Positions 43,170 to 52,520 of a DNA stretch of 64,000 bases are shown here, piece by piece. The DNA is taken from positions 1,922,001 through 1,986,000 of the forward strand of contig NZ_CP010523.2 of assembly GCF_000828055.2 (NCBI RefSeq). The letters are read 5' to 3'. Both the position numbers and the translations under genes were made by a program. The notes beneath the pieces are model-generated. The model was not told where the DNA came from. It saw only the letters and a list, made by a program, of their open reading frames with translations, and ran no database searches. This stretch comes from Klebsiella variicola (GTDB taxonomy: Bacteria > Pseudomonadota > Gammaproteobacteria > Enterobacterales > Enterobacteriaceae). Position 1 is the stretch's first letter; every line of letters starts with the position of its first letter.

Positions 43170-44348
43170 CTATCCTTCGACGATGACCGCCGCGGCGGCG
43201 GTTTTAGCCCGCGCTACGGCCTCTTCAACCGAATCGGCAACGGCGAGGGTCACCCCCAGGCGGCGGGTACCGTCAATCTCGGGCTTGCCGAACAGTCGCA
43301 GCTGCAGGCCAGCCCCGACGGCCGATTGCAGCTGGCCAAAGCTGACGTTCTGACTGGTCAGCTGCGGAAGGATCACTGCGGAAGCGGCCGGACCATACTG
43401 GCGGATAGCGCCGACGGGCAGTCCAAGAAAGGCACGAACGTGCAGGGCGAATTCCGAGAGATCCTGCGAGATCAGCGTTACCATGCCGGTGTCGTGTGGG
43501 CGCGGGGAAACTTCGCTGAAGATCACCTCGTCGCCGCATACGAACAGTTCCACGCCAAACAGGCCATGACCCCCCAGCGCCAGCACTACCTTGCGGGCGA
43601 TGGCCTGGGCACGTTCGAGGGCCAGGTCGCTCATCTGCTGTGGTTGCCAGGACTCACGGTAATCGCCGTCTTCCTGGCGATGGCCAACCGGGGCGCAGAA
43701 ATGCACGCCGTCGACGGCGCTGACGGTGAGCAGGGTGATTTCGAAATCGAAATTCACCACCCCCTCGACGATCACCCGCCCGGCGCCGGCGCGGCCGCCC
43801 TGCTGCGCATAGCGCCAGGCTTCGCTGAGCTGGTCAGCCGAGCGGATAAAGCTCTGACCTTTGCCGGAGGAGCTCATCACTGGTTTGACGATGCACGGCA
43901 AACCGATGTCGGTGACCGCCGCGCGGAAGCCTTCTTCGCTGTCGGCAAAGCGATAGCTGGAGGTGGGGAGCTGCAGCTCTTCTGCCGCCAGGCGGCGAAT
44001 GCCTTCGCGGTTCATGGTGAGCTTAGCCGCCCGCGCCGTGGGGACTACTTTCTGCCCGGCCTGTTCCAGTTCAACCAGGGTATCGGTAGCAATAGCTTCG
44101 ATCTCCGGCACGATGTAATCGGGTTTTTCCTGTTCAATCAGAGCGCGCAGGCTCTCGCCGTGCAGCATATTGATGACATGGGCGCGGTGGGCGACCTGCA
44201 TCGCCGGGGCATCGGGGTAGCGGTCGACGGCGATAGTTTCAATGCCCAGACGCTGACATTCAATAGCGACTTCTTTGCCCAGCTCGCCGGAACCTAACAG
44301 CATTACTTTGGTGGCTGCCGGGCGCAGCGCGGTGCCTAATACAGTCAT
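43170..44348 (-). CDS. purT: Phosphoribosylglycinamide formyltransferase 2
   Basis: ATP- and formate-dependent third step of purine synthesis, an alternative to PurN. It has 392 residues as in E. coli. The ATP-grasp fold shows [17 protein letters not shown] at 20-36, [12 protein letters not shown] as the lid, and [16 protein letters not shown] near the catalytic metals. The longest frame runs 130 codons further, through the PurR box and into yebG; the start at 44348 with GGAAGAG upstream was chosen. Confidence 0.97.
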   Translation of the reverse strand: MTVLGTALRPAATKVMLLGSGELGKEVAIECQRLGIETIAVDRYPDAPAMQVAHRAHVINMLHGESLRALIEQEKPDYIVPEIEAIATDTLVELEQAGQKVVPTARAAKLTMNREGIRRLAAEELQLPTSSYRFADSEEGFRAAVTDIGLPCIVKPVMSSSGKGQSFIRSADQLSEAWRYAQQGGRAGAGRVIVEGVVNFDFEITLLTVSAVDGVHFCAPVGHRQEDGDYRESWQPQQMSDLALERAQAIARKVVLALGGHGLFGVELFVCGDEVIFSEVSPRPHDTGMVTLISQDLSEFALHVRAFLGLPVGAIRQYGPAASAVILPQLTSQNVSFGQLQSAVGAGLQLRLFGKPEIDGTRRLGVTLAVADSVEEAVARAKTAAAAVIVEG

Positions 44349-44388
44349 AACTCTCTTCCGCAGTAAAAAAAGATGCTGCCGATTATAA

Positions 44389-44404
44389 ACGAAAACGTTT
44401 GCGT
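44389..44404. promoter_or_regulatory. PurR operator of purT
   Basis: On the minus strand ACGCAAACGTTTTCGT, the exact PurR consensus. It is centred about 48 bp upstream of purT. Repression by PurR with hypoxanthine or guanine is expected. It also lies 60-80 bp upstream of the divergent yebG LexA box. Confidence 0.85.
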
Positions 44405-44448
44405 CTGTCTTTACGCGCGTGAGTTGAGTCCGGAGAGGAAATTTGTTA

Positions 44449-44468
44449 TACTGTATAAAAATACAGTA
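44449..44468. promoter_or_regulatory. LexA box of yebG
   Basis: TACTGTATAAAAATACAGTA contains a perfect CTGT-N8-ACAG SOS box, 15 bases upstream of yebG. LexA control of yebG is established in E. coli. Confidence 0.92.
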
Positions 44469-44483
44469 TTGAGAGGCTGCAGC

Positions 44484-44831
44484 ATGGCGGTTGAAATTAA
44501 ATATGTTGTGATCCGCGAAGGTGAGGAAAAAATGTCTTTTGCCAGCAAAAAAGAGGCCGACGCTTACGACAAAATGCTCGATCTGGCAGAGGTGCTGAAT
44601 GACTGGCTGGTGGCATCGCCGCTGGAGATGGATGACGCCCAGCGTGACACCATGGCGATGTGGCTGGCAGAGCGAAAAGAGGCGCTGCAGCATATCCTGC
44701 GCGTCGGCCGATTGCCGGAGCAGGATGCGTCCGCGCACGACTCACCCGCGCCGTCGGCGGCAGAAGAGGCTTCTCCAGCGGAAGACGCCGCGGCGCCAGC
44801 GACCAAAGCGCGTAAGGCGAAAGTGGCCTGA
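44484..44831 (+). CDS. yebG: SOS-induced protein YebG
   Basis: Small DNA-damage-inducible cytosolic protein of unclear function. It has 115 residues, about 19 more than E. coli YebG. The N-terminal 60 residues are highly conserved ([35 protein letters not shown]). The C-terminal third is rich in Ala, Glu, Pro and Ser and ends in a basic patch (KARKAKVA), probably disordered. The start follows the LexA box directly; the frame upstream of it is spurious. E. coli yebF, which adjoins yebG, is missing here. Confidence 0.93.
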   Translation: MAVEIKYVVIREGEEKMSFASKKEADAYDKMLDLAEVLNDWLVASPLEMDDAQRDTMAMWLAERKEALQHILRVGRLPEQDASAHDSPAPSAAEEASPAEDAAAPATKARKAKVA

Positions 44832-44972
44832 CTGGCGGCAGCCAGCTATGGCCTTGCTGGGCAGGGATTTGTCTGCCGCGCCCACCTTTGCGCATCTTTA
44901 GCCAGATCTAACATTTCCTGACATCGCGTCGTTTAGGCTGATAGCAGTGTTTTATCACCTGAGAGGAAAACC

Positions 44973-45635
44973 ATGGCTAACTGGCTTAATCAACTACAGT
45001 CGCTGCTCGGGCAGCAGGGCGCGTCATCGACAGGCGAGTCGTCAAAAGGGAGCGCACTGCTGCCCGGCGCGATTGGCGGGCTGGCCGGGTTGCTGGTGGC
45101 CAGTAAATCCTCACGCAAACTGCTGGCGAAGTACGGCACCAGCGCGCTGCTGGCTGGCGGTGGGGCGGTGGCGGGTACGGTGTTATGGAACAAGTATCAG
45201 CAGAAGATGCGCGCTCAAAACGCGCCTGTCCCCGGGGCGAACACGCCGGCTGCCGTGCCGGCGGATGTTGATCCGCGCAGCGTGCGACTGATCACCGCGC
45301 TGGTTTTTGCCGCCAGGAGCGATGGTCATATAGATGACCACGAACGGGCTAATATTGAAGCCCAGCTGCGGGCGGCCAATATCGACGTTCAGGCCCGGGT
45401 GCTGATCGACCAGGCGCTGGCCCAACCGCTGGATCCTCAGCGTCTGGCGGAGGGCATCGTTGATCCGCAGGAGGCACTGGAGATCTACTACGTCAGCTGC
45501 GCGGTCATTGATATCGACCACTTTATGGAACGCAGTTATCTGAACGCGCTGGGAGACGCTTTGTCACTGCCAAAGGATGTCCGGGCCGATATAGAACAGG
45601 ATATCCAGTCACAAAAACAAGCGCTAAGCGTCTAA
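44973..45635 (+). CDS. yebE: YebE, DUF533/TerB-like inner membrane protein
   Basis: A 220-residue protein with a glycine-rich hydrophobic region near residues 28-72 ([32 protein letters not shown]) and a helical C-terminal TerB-like domain ([35 protein letters not shown]). E. coli yebE is induced by envelope stress through CpxR, but the role is unknown. GAGGAAAACC precedes the start. Confidence 0.92.
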   Translation: MANWLNQLQSLLGQQGASSTGESSKGSALLPGAIGGLAGLLVASKSSRKLLAKYGTSALLAGGGAVAGTVLWNKYQQKMRAQNAPVPGANTPAAVPADVDPRSVRLITALVFAARSDGHIDDHERANIEAQLRAANIDVQARVLIDQALAQPLDPQRLAEGIVDPQEALEIYYVSCAVIDIDHFMERSYLNALGDALSLPKDVRADIEQDIQSQKQALSV

Positions 45636-45755
45636 ATTATCACGTTTCGCTTGCATCGCCCGCGTCTTTTGCCACCCTTATAGACACGTCATCATTCAGG
45701 CGCCGCCGTGTGACCTGAATGCTCTTGTGTCACGATAAAGCAGCAGAAGAACAAC

Positions 45756-47816
45756 ATGCCACCTAAAGCCAAACGGATCCCTCACGCCATGACCTTGCAT
45801 GGCGATACACGCATCGATAACTATTACTGGCTGCGCGACGATGAGCGCGCGCGACCTGACGTGCTGGAGTACCTGCACGCGGAGAACGCCTATGGCAAGC
45901 GGGTGATGGATTCGCAGCTCAGCCTGCAGGAACGTCTGCTGAAAGAAATTATCGACCGCATTCCGCAACGGGAAGTCTCCGCCCCTTACAGTAAAAATGG
46001 TTTTCGCTACCGTCAGGTTTACGAGCCGGGCTGTGAATACGCCATCTATCAGCGCCAGTCGGTGCTCAAAGAGGAGTGGGACGAGTGGGAGATCCTGCTC
46101 GACGGCAACCAGCGGGCGGCGAAGAGTGAGTTCTACACCCTTGGCGGACTGGGCGTCGCGCCGAATAACCAATTGATGGCGGTGGCGGAGGATTATCTTT
46201 CCCGCCGCCAGTATGGCCTGCGCTTCTGCAACCTTAGCAGCGGTGAATGGTACCCGGAGATCCTGGAAAATGTTACCTCCGGGTTTGCCTGGAGCAATGA
46301 TTCCCGCTTTGTGTGGTACGTGCGTAAACATCCCACCACACTGCTGCCTTATCAGGTCTGGCGCCACACGGTGGGTACCGCGGCGCAGAGTGATGTGCTG
46401 GTCTATGAAGAAAAAGATGAGACCTTCTACGTCAGCGTACATAAGACCACTTCCCAGCAGTTCGTGGTGATTTATCTCTCCAGCGCCACCACCAGTGAAG
46501 CATTACTGCTCAACGCCGAACTCCCTGACGCCGAGCCGGTCTGCTTCCTGCCGCGGCGGAAAGATCACGAATACAGCCTCGATCACTATCAGCACGCGTT
46601 CTATCTGCGATCCAACCGGGAGGGGAAGAATTTTGGCCTCTACCGTACTGTGCTGCGCGATGAAGATCAGTGGACCACGCTGATCCCGCCGCGTCACGAC
46701 GTGATGCTCGAAGGATTTACCCTGTTTACTGACTGGCTGGTCGTCGAGGAGCGCCAGCGCGGCCTGACCAGCCTGCGGCAAATTAACCGCAAGACCCGGG
46801 AGGTGGTAGGGATCGCCTTTGACGATCCGGCCTATGTCACCTGGCTTGCCTATAATCCGGAACCTGAAACGTCGCGACTGCGCTACGGGTATTCCTCCAT
46901 GACCACGCCGGACACCCTGTTTGAACTGGATATGGATACCGGCGAGCGGCGGGTTATCAAGCAGCAGGAGGTGAAGGGGCTGGACACGAGCTGCTACCAG
47001 AGCGAACACCTGTGGGTGACCGCCCGCGATGGCGTCGAGGTTCCGGTATCGCTGGTCTACCATCGCGACCATTTCCGCAAAGGGAGCAATCCGCTGCTGG
47101 TCTATGGCTACGGCTCGTATGGCGAGAGTATCGATGCCGATTTCAGCGCCAGCCGGCTGAGCCTGCTCAACCGCGGCTTTGTCTACGCCATCGCCCATGT
47201 CCGCGGCGGGGGCGAGCTGGGGCAGCAGTGGTATGAGGACGGCAAATTTCTGTGTAAGAAAAATACCTTCAACGACTATCTGGACGTCTGTGACGCGCTG
47301 CTGGCCCAGGGGTACGGCGATCCGCAGCTCTGCTATGGCATGGGGGGCAGCGCCGGCGGGATGCTGATGGGCGTGGCCGTTAACGAACGTCCTGAGCTGT
47401 TTCATGGCGTGATAGCCCAGGTGCCGTTCGTCGATGTGGTGACCACCATGTTGGACGAATCTATTCCACTGACCACCGGGGAATTTGAAGAGTGGGGGAA
47501 TCCACAGGATGAAACCTATTACCACTACATGAAAAGCTACAGCCCCTACGACGGCGTCCGGGCGCAGGCTTATCCGCATATGCTGGTCACCACCGGACTG
47601 CACGATTCCCAGGTGCAATACTGGGAGCCGGCGAAATGGGTGGCCAAACTGCGGGAACTGAAAACCGACGATAACCTGCTGCTGCTCTGTACTGATATGG
47701 ATTCCGGCCATGGCGGCAAATCCGGGCGCTTTAAAAGCTATGAAGGGGTGGCCCTGGAGTATGCCTTTTTCATTGCCCTGGCGCAGGGGACACTGCCGGG
47801 AAAAGCGGCTGTGTGA
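45756..47816 (+). CDS. ptrB: Oligopeptidase B
   Basis: Cytosolic S9A serine peptidase that cuts short peptides after Arg and Lys. It has 686 residues, the same as E. coli PtrB. An N-terminal seven-bladed propeller is followed by an alpha/beta hydrolase domain, with nucleophile in [12 protein letters not shown] near residue 530, [12 protein letters not shown] (Asp) and GHGGKSGRF (His). The stop lies three bases from that of converging exoX, without a visible terminator. Confidence 0.97.
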   Translation: MPPKAKRIPHAMTLHGDTRIDNYYWLRDDERARPDVLEYLHAENAYGKRVMDSQLSLQERLLKEIIDRIPQREVSAPYSKNGFRYRQVYEPGCEYAIYQRQSVLKEEWDEWEILLDGNQRAAKSEFYTLGGLGVAPNNQLMAVAEDYLSRRQYGLRFCNLSSGEWYPEILENVTSGFAWSNDSRFVWYVRKHPTTLLPYQVWRHTVGTAAQSDVLVYEEKDETFYVSVHKTTSQQFVVIYLSSATTSEALLLNAELPDAEPVCFLPRRKDHEYSLDHYQHAFYLRSNREGKNFGLYRTVLRDEDQWTTLIPPRHDVMLEGFTLFTDWLVVEERQRGLTSLRQINRKTREVVGIAFDDPAYVTWLAYNPEPETSRLRYGYSSMTTPDTLFELDMDTGERRVIKQQEVKGLDTSCYQSEHLWVTARDGVEVPVSLVYHRDHFRKGSNPLLVYGYGSYGESIDADFSASRLSLLNRGFVYAIAHVRGGGELGQQWYEDGKFLCKKNTFNDYLDVCDALLAQGYGDPQLCYGMGGSAGGMLMGVAVNERPELFHGVIAQVPFVDVVTTMLDESIPLTTGEFEEWGNPQDETYYHYMKSYSPYDGVRAQAYPHMLVTTGLHDSQVQYWEPAKWVAKLRELKTDDNLLLLCTDMDSGHGGKSGRFKSYEGVALEYAFFIALAQGTLPGKAAV

Positions 47817-47819
47817 CGA

Positions 47820-48479
47820 TTATTCCCCGAGGTAGTGTTTGAGGGTCAGACGCAGTTCGGGGCTCATCCGGTCGAGATTGTTGAATAACCAGCGCAGGTA
47901 GCCGGGGTCGTTTTCAGCAATTTCGGCCACCGCTATACCCCGGTATTTGCCGAAGGTAAAGGTGGTGAGCAGCGCCGGGCGGCCGGTGATATCGGCCATT
48001 TCGTCAGGCGTCCAGCCGGAAACGTTGATGATATCCAGCAGCAGCGCGGCGGTGATATAGCAGTCATACAGCGCGCGGTGGTGATGCAGCCCCGGCGGGG
48101 TCGCCACATTCAGCTTACGTGATTTATATAACCCCATATTGCTGTATTTGATCCCCGGCCACAGGCGGCGGGCCAGCTTCATGGTACAAATCCACTCGCC
48201 GCTCATCTCCGGTAGCACCCGGCGGTCAAAGCTGGCGTTGTGCGCGACATACCAGGGGCTGCCAAGATAATGCGGAATAATCTCTTCAATCCACGGCTTA
48301 TCGGCGACCATCTCTTCCGTTATACGGTGGATAGCCATCGCCTGCGGCGTGATGGGCCGATCAGGACGCACCAGATGGCTCATCGGGTTAGTGATTCGCC
48401 CGTCGACAATATCGACCGAGGCGATTTCGACGATGCCCCCCTGCAGGCCGCAGGTTTCGGTATCAATGACGCGCAGCAT
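47820..48479 (-). CDS. exoX: Exodeoxyribonuclease X
   Basis: DnaQ-family 3'-5' exonuclease acting in mismatch repair and recombination. It has 219 residues. DEDDh motifs: Asp6/Glu8 in MLRVIDTETCG, AHNASFDRRVLPEM, and HHHRALYDCYIT near residue 130. A C-terminal extension ends LTLKHYLGE. It reads left after holE, 78 bases away. Confidence 0.96.
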   Translation of the reverse strand: MLRVIDTETCGLQGGIVEIASVDIVDGRITNPMSHLVRPDRPITPQAMAIHRITEEMVADKPWIEEIIPHYLGSPWYVAHNASFDRRVLPEMSGEWICTMKLARRLWPGIKYSNMGLYKSRKLNVATPPGLHHHRALYDCYITAALLLDIINVSGWTPDEMADITGRPALLTTFTFGKYRGIAVAEIAENDPGYLRWLFNNLDRMSPELRLTLKHYLGE

Positions 48480-48557
48480 GGCTCGCTCCAGAGCAAAACA
48501 ACAAGCGTAAAGGAATTGGGTGGTCTTGCCAACCGATGGGGAGCAGGCGGGCGCGCA

Positions 48558-48788
48558 TTATTTCTGCTTCGGCTCCCAGGGCAGTCGGGAAAGCGAGACA
48601 GAGGCCAGCCGATGGGCGATCAGTCGTTCGCGGAACCAGTCGCGCAGATGGGCGGGCTGCTCACGCTCGACCAAATCAGCGACCACCGGCATGTTGTATC
48701 GCTCCTTAAAGGCGACGCCGGCGGCGGCGAGATCGACGTTGACCTTATCCATCTCAGCTTGCGAAATTTTGGCCAGATTTCTTTCCAT
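48558..48788 (-). CDS. holE: DNA polymerase III theta subunit
   Basis: The smallest subunit of the polymerase III core; it binds and stabilises the epsilon proofreading subunit. It has 76 residues as in E. coli. The middle is nearly invariant ([20 protein letters not shown] and [17 protein letters not shown]). A longer frame to 48881 exists, but CTGGAG upstream of the ATG at 48788 and homology fix the start. The E. coli neighbour yobB is absent. Confidence 0.96.
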   Translation of the reverse strand: MERNLAKISQAEMDKVNVDLAAAGVAFKERYNMPVVADLVEREQPAHLRDWFRERLIAHRLASVSLSRLPWEPKQK

Positions 48789-48901
48789 TATTAACTCCAG
48801 TGTGCTGGTAAACCCGGTCGAGGCGCTGACGCTTAGCTCGACTCTGCCATTATACAGGGTTATTCTCTGTCCTACAGACATAACAAAAGGGAATGACGAA
48901 T

Positions 48902-49276
48902 ATGCGACTCCTCGCTGGACGCGCGTTGCGCCTCTCCGTTGCGTTTGCCGGTATATTAACCGCGGCAGGCGCCTTCGCCCATGCTCACCTGCAACAGCAG
49001 ATCCCCGCCGCGGGTGCCCAACTGACCGCGCCCCCTCAGACGCTGACGCTCAGTTTCTCCGAAGGGATCGAACCGGCCTTCAGCGGCGTGACCGTCACCG
49101 GTCCGCAGCAGCACGCGGTAGCCGCCGGTAAACTGACCCGCAGCGCTGACAACCCCGCTCAGGTCACCTTACCCCTGGCGGAAACGTTGCCTCCGGGGGA
49201 GTACACCGTAGCATGGCATGTGGTCTCGGTTGACGGCCATAAAACCAAAGGGCAATACACTTTTAGCGTGAAGTGA
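48902..49276 (+). CDS. yobA: CopC domain copper-binding protein (YobA)
   Basis: Periplasmic CopC-like protein, 124 residues. The signal peptide ends ILTAAGAFA and the mature protein begins [12 protein letters not shown], with a histidine at the N-terminus as needed for Cu(II) binding. A second copper histidine is in [16 protein letters not shown] at 48902 is preferred to 48893 because the AGGGA would abut the latter. It heads a tight unit with copD and yebY, likely for copper delivery or tolerance. Confidence 0.92.
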   Translation: MRLLAGRALRLSVAFAGILTAAGAFAHAHLQQQIPAAGAQLTAPPQTLTLSFSEGIEPAFSGVTVTGPQQHAVAAGKLTRSADNPAQVTLPLAETLPPGEYTVAWHVVSVDGHKTKGQYTFSVK

Positions 49277-49279
49277 TCG

Positions 49280-50149
49280 ATGTTGACCGGGCTCTATATC
49301 ACGCTGCGTTTTGGGCACTTTATCACCCTGATGTTGGCTTTTGGCTGCGTGCTGTATGGCGCCTGGTGGGCGCCGGTACCGCTGAGGCGCGTGCTGATGC
49401 ACCGCTTTTATCCGCTATTGCGCCCCCTGATGTTGATTGGCGCGCTCTCAACCGTGGCGCTGTATCTGCTGCAGGGGGGGATAATGGGCGACGGCTGGGC
49501 GGATGTCTGGCAGCCCGCCGTTTGGCAGGCGGTAGCGGGAACCCGCTTCGGCGGGGTGTGGATCTGGCAGATCCTGCTGGCGTTGACTGCTCTCGCCGTG
49601 GTGTGGATCCGTCCTCATCACGGCGCCAGGCAACTGATGGCCCTGCTGGCGGCCCAGCTGCTGCTTTCCGCCGGGGTTGGGCATGCTGCTATGCACGATG
49701 GCTTACTCGGCGCCCTGCAGCGCACTAATCATGCCGTCCACCTCTTCTGCGTCGCCAGCTGGTTCGGCGGCCTGTTGCCCTTCATCTACTGCCTGCGTCT
49801 GGCGCAGGGGCGCTGGCGTCAGGCTGCGGTCTATACCATGGCGCGCTTTTCGCGTTATGGACATCTGGCGGTGGCCGGCACCCTTGCCAGCGGCGTGGTC
49901 AATGCGCTGTTGATCCAGGGGGCGGTGATCGGAACCTCGCCCTGGGGACGCATGCTGTTGATCAAATGTGCGCTGGTCGCCGGGATGGTGGTAATTGCCT
50001 TAGTGAACAGGTATGTTCTGGTACCGCGCATGTCGGCAAGCGGTTCGCGGGCGGAAAGCCTGATCCTGCGAACCACGCAGGCTGAGATAGGGCTGGGCGC
50101 GCTGGCGCTGCTGGCCGTCAGTCTGTTTGCCACCTGGGAACCTTATTGA
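49280..50149 (+). CDS. copD: CopD family copper resistance membrane protein (YebZ)
   Basis: A 289-residue inner-membrane protein with about eight helices, of the CopD family, which works with CopC in copper import. Histidines that may bind copper occur in [10 protein letters not shown] and [13 protein letters not shown]. It begins three bases after yobA and ends 16 bases before yebY, so all three are co-transcribed. Confidence 0.93.
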   Translation: MLTGLYITLRFGHFITLMLAFGCVLYGAWWAPVPLRRVLMHRFYPLLRPLMLIGALSTVALYLLQGGIMGDGWADVWQPAVWQAVAGTRFGGVWIWQILLALTALAVVWIRPHHGARQLMALLAAQLLLSAGVGHAAMHDGLLGALQRTNHAVHLFCVASWFGGLLPFIYCLRLAQGRWRQAAVYTMARFSRYGHLAVAGTLASGVVNALLIQGAVIGTSPWGRMLLIKCALVAGMVVIALVNRYVLVPRMSASGSRAESLILRTTQAEIGLGALALLAVSLFATWEPY

Positions 50150-50165
50150 ATTAACTGGCAAAATC

Positions 50166-50504
50166 ATGAAAAAAATTGTTCTGACCATGTTGTTACTGGC
50201 AAGCTCCGGGGCTGCTCTGGCGGCGCCGCAAATTATCACCGTGAGCCGCTTTGAAGTGGGGAAGGAGAGTTGGGCGTTCAACCGTGAAGAGGTGATGTTG
50301 ACCTGCCGTCCGGGTAACGCGCTTTACGCCATCAACCCGAGTACGCTGGTCCAGTATCCGCTCAATGACGTCGCGGAACAGCAGGTTAAAGCCGGCAAGA
50401 CGACCGCGCAGCCGATCTCGGTGATCCAGATCGACGATCCGCAGCACCCGGGACAAAAAATGAGCCTTGCGCCATTTATCGAGCGAGCGCAGAAGCTCTG
50501 CTAG
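50166..50504 (+). CDS. yebY: YebY, DUF2511 periplasmic protein
   Basis: A 112-residue protein with a signal peptide ([19 protein letters not shown]) and the DUF2511 domain. Two cysteines (in [11 protein letters not shown] and at the C-terminus, AQKLC) may form a disulphide. In E. coli and Klebsiella it is linked to copper by context with yobA and copD. Upstream codons in the same frame overlap copD and were excluded. Confidence 0.92.
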   Translation: MKKIVLTMLLLASSGAALAAPQIITVSRFEVGKESWAFNREEVMLTCRPGNALYAINPSTLVQYPLNDVAEQQVKAGKTTAQPISVIQIDDPQHPGQKMSLAPFIERAQKLC

Positions 50505-50535
50505 CGTTCCGCGTTATCTTACTGTAATAGCATAA

Positions 50536-50577
50536 AAAAAACCGCCCTTGCCGGATAACGGCAGTGGCGGTTTTTTA
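50536..50577. terminator. Bidirectional terminator, yebY / RyeA
   Basis: AAAACCGCC / GGCGGTTTT arms enclosing a second stem TTGCCG / CGGCA, with T-runs on both strands. Rightward it ends yobA-copD-yebY; leftward it matches the end of RyeA. Confidence 0.85.
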
Positions 50578-50661
50578 CTGGCTGACAGCCGTTTCCCAGG
50601 AATTATACGACCACATTGGCCACGGACTGGAAAAGCTGACGCGTTAAACTATTCTTATAGT

Positions 50662-50765
50662 GCAAGGCGACTTAGCCTGCATTAATGCCAACTTTTAGCG
50701 CACGGCTCTCTCCCAAGAGCCATTTCCCTGGACCGAATACAGGAATCGTATTCGGTCTCTTTTTA
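50662..50765 (+). ncRNA. sdsR: SdsR (RyeB) small RNA
   Basis: RpoS-dependent Hfq-binding sRNA of about 104 nt that represses porin and repair genes such as ompD, tolC and mutS. The sequence is very close to E. coli, including GCAAGGCGACTTAGCCTGC at the 5' end and TAATGCCAACTTTTAGCGC in the seed region. It ends in the stem GACCGAATAC / GTATTCGGTC (50731-50757) and TCTTTTT. A sigma-S-like -10 (CTATTCT, 50649-50655) lies seven bases upstream. Confidence 0.94.
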
Positions 50766-50944
50766 TCGGTAACCTTCTGCTTTCGCAATAGCCAGCGACA
50801 TCATGTCAGTCAAACCCCAGGCTGGCCTCTGGATGTCCCGTTATAGCACACCGTTTTTAGCATACACAATCCATTTACACACAAATCGCATCCTGAGGAA
50901 GGGTTGCGTCGGGAAGGAGAGATCTGAAGTTGGGGTGGAAAGAG

Positions 50945-51009
50945 AAAAGAAAAAACCTGCACCTAACCAGGCCCGGCGTGCAGGTTAACTGGCGGGCCAA
51001 CATCGGAAG
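50945..51009 (-). ncRNA. Candidate small RNA, unassigned
   Basis: On the minus strand a TATACT -10 element (51016-51021) is followed after about 60 bases by a clean intrinsic terminator: AACCTGCAC / GTGCAGGTT (50978-50986 and 50954-50962 on the plus strand), 15-base loop, then six T. An RNA of about 62-65 nt would result. The -35 is poor. I do not recognise it. It could instead be the 3' end of a transcript carrying the small membrane ORF at 51149-51292. Confidence 0.4.
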
Positions 51010-51148
51010 GCTGCTAGTATACACATTTGTATGACAAATAAAATAAGCAAAGTCTAATAGGTTTGGCAATTCATGCGATTAGCTATCAATGAACGACCGT
51101 ATCGCTAAAAATAATAAGCGAATGCGCCGCTATTTACAGCGGCTAAAA

Positions 51149-51292
51149 TTATTCAGGGACGCTAAAGGTGGGATATATTTTACTTTCGAGATAGCAGAGC
51201 AAAAGCCAAATTTCATCACTAAAAACAAACCATACGCAGCCCAGCAGAATGACCGCAAGAATAATCAGCAGGAAAATTTCGGTTTTACTCAT
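51149..51292 (-). CDS. Putative 47-residue single-pass membrane protein
   Basis: Begins MSKTEIFLLIILAVILLG, with one long hydrophobic segment at about residues 7-25, followed by CVWFVFSDEIWLLLCYLESK, which could re-enter the membrane, and a short tail ending FSVPE. No homologue recognised. The region is AT-rich compared with its neighbours. No good ribosome binding site precedes ATG at 51292 or ATG at 51295. An antisense frame of 84 codons (51089-51343) is polar and looks spurious. Small PhoPQ-type membrane peptides have this layout, but nothing ties it to them. Confidence 0.4.
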   Translation of the reverse strand: MSKTEIFLLIILAVILLGCVWFVFSDEIWLLLCYLESKIYPTFSVPE

Positions 51293-51360
51293 CATGCCAA
51301 CCACTATCCAATGGCGCCAGGGGCCATGATAGTAGCGAAATAACGACCGAATAAGCAAAC

Positions 51361-51386
51361 GCCGCGTGTCAGCGCGGCGCTATCCG
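51361..51386 (-). terminator. Possible terminator of the virK-like gene
   Basis: CGCCGCG / CGCGGCG hairpin with a 6-base loop just after the virK-like stop, followed leftward by TTTGCTTATT. The T-tract is interrupted, so efficiency is uncertain. Confidence 0.45.
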
Positions 51387-51395
51387 CAGCGACAT

Positions 51396-52355
51396 TTACG
51401 CACCATGGCGCGGTTGCGTCAGGATGTCCACCTGCTCAGCCAGCTGATCCAGCAGCTGGAACCGACGCCGGTATTCGGCCCGTTTTTTGCTGGCGATACT
51501 CTCCAGTGATTTTCGTTCCAGACGCTGCGGCAGCCGCCAGCGCCATGCGCTTTCCGGCTTACCATCGATGGACTGCCAGAACTCGTCGTAGCTGGCGTGG
51601 AAATGGCGGCCCTTGCTCAGACGATAGCGCAGGGCACGGAACACATGGCCGTTATCGCTGACGCCATAAATCGACTCGATAGCGCTGCGAGCGGCCAGTA
51701 GCCAAATGAACTCCAGCAGCAGGCGCTTCGGGAACAGGCCGAAGCAGGCGCGAGTGGCCTGCTTAATCACCTCATGGGAAACGTGGCGCCGTGGCCCCTG
51801 CAGGCCGCCGATGACCAGTTGCCAGGCTTCACCGTCCCAGGTCACGCTAAAGGTTGCGCTGGCCAACAGGGTGTGATCGCCGTCGCGTAGCCATAATGTG
51901 GTTTCGCCCTCGCGCTCAGCCTTCCCGGCTGAGGAGGCGGAGAGAGTGAACGGGCTGTCGTCTTTTCCGTTCAGCGTCAGCAGCGGGACCTCGCTCACCG
52001 CGGTCATGGCATGCGCCAGCAGCGACCCCTGCAGGGTATCGATGTAGCGATAATGACTTATCACCGCCATTGCCCGCTGCCAGGCGTTAAGATCGCGCGT
52101 CAGGTACTGACGGTGCACTTTCCCCGGCAAGGTCGCCTGCGCGGTCAGAAGCTGATTAAAATCATCACGGGCGCTAAGCGACTCAAGCATTGCTTTGGTG
52201 GGGCTATAAAATAACGCCGTACGCAGCAGAAATTTAAGGCGAAAATTTTTCTGCCGCCAGATAGGTGCAGGTATTAGTCTGCCCATCACCAGATCGGCAA
52301 TAAGATGCGAGCGCGGCGCAAGCACGCTGGTTGAATGCAGGCTATTGTCTGTCAC
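51396..52355 (-). CDS. VirK/YbjX family protein (DUF535)
   Basis: A 319-residue protein of the DUF535 family (E. coli YbjX, Shigella VirK, Salmonella SomA/VirK). Visible marks are FYSPTKAMLESL, an IGGLQGPR segment and RALRYRLSKGRHFHASYDEFW near the C-terminus. Family members are PhoP-regulated and affect virulence-protein surface display or antimicrobial peptide resistance; the mechanism is unknown. The start codon is GTG (52353-52355) with GAGG eight bases before it. I saw no convincing PhoP box upstream. The gene is inserted between sdsR and pphA relative to E. coli. Confidence 0.85.
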   Translation of the reverse strand: MTDNSLHSTSVLAPRSHLIADLVMGRLIPAPIWRQKNFRLKFLLRTALFYSPTKAMLESLSARDDFNQLLTAQATLPGKVHRQYLTRDLNAWQRAMAVISHYRYIDTLQGSLLAHAMTAVSEVPLLTLNGKDDSPFTLSASSAGKAEREGETTLWLRDGDHTLLASATFSVTWDGEAWQLVIGGLQGPRRHVSHEVIKQATRACFGLFPKRLLLEFIWLLAARSAIESIYGVSDNGHVFRALRYRLSKGRHFHASYDEFWQSIDGKPESAWRWRLPQRLERKSLESIASKKRAEYRRRFQLLDQLAEQVDILTQPRHGA

Positions 52356-52520
52356 GATAAATACCTCGTTGTTATTTCCTCCTATTTTAAAGCGAGCTTC
52401 TGATAAGCTTAATCCTCTGGCCGACTATATTTCCCGTTTGTTTAAAATCGATTGAGGTGTAAATAAAAATCACCGGGGATTCGGCGCAATTACCTATAAT
52501 TACAGCAGAGAGGTAATTAT

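Larger units (their letters stand above)
50533..50790 (-). ncRNA. ryeA: RyeA (SraC) antisense RNA
   Basis: In E. coli RyeA is a roughly 250-nt RNA encoded opposite SdsR, acting as its antitoxin-like sponge. The 3' end is supported here by the leftward T-run of the terminator at 50536-50577. The 5' end is estimated from the E. coli length, and I did not see a strong promoter. The SdsR strand is far better supported. Confidence 0.5.

Noticed and set aside
43164-44297. 377-codon frame antisense to purT
   Set aside because: Starts in the eda terminator T-run and mirrors purT.
46503-47711. 402-codon frame antisense to ptrB
   Set aside because: Complementary to the conserved catalytic domain; no start signal and no domain seen.
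50803-50988. 61-codon frame near SdsR
   Set aside because: Crosses the candidate sRNA terminator; lysine-rich tail arises from the A-tract; no ribosome binding site.
51089-51343. 84-codon polar frame opposite the small membrane ORF
   Set aside because: Lys, Asn and Gln rich as expected of AT-rich antisense DNA; no fold visible; the opposite hydrophobic frame is more credible.
52430-52460. PhoP box before the VirK-like gene or pphA
   Set aside because: A single TGTTTA occurs, but the second repeat at the required spacing is too degenerate.
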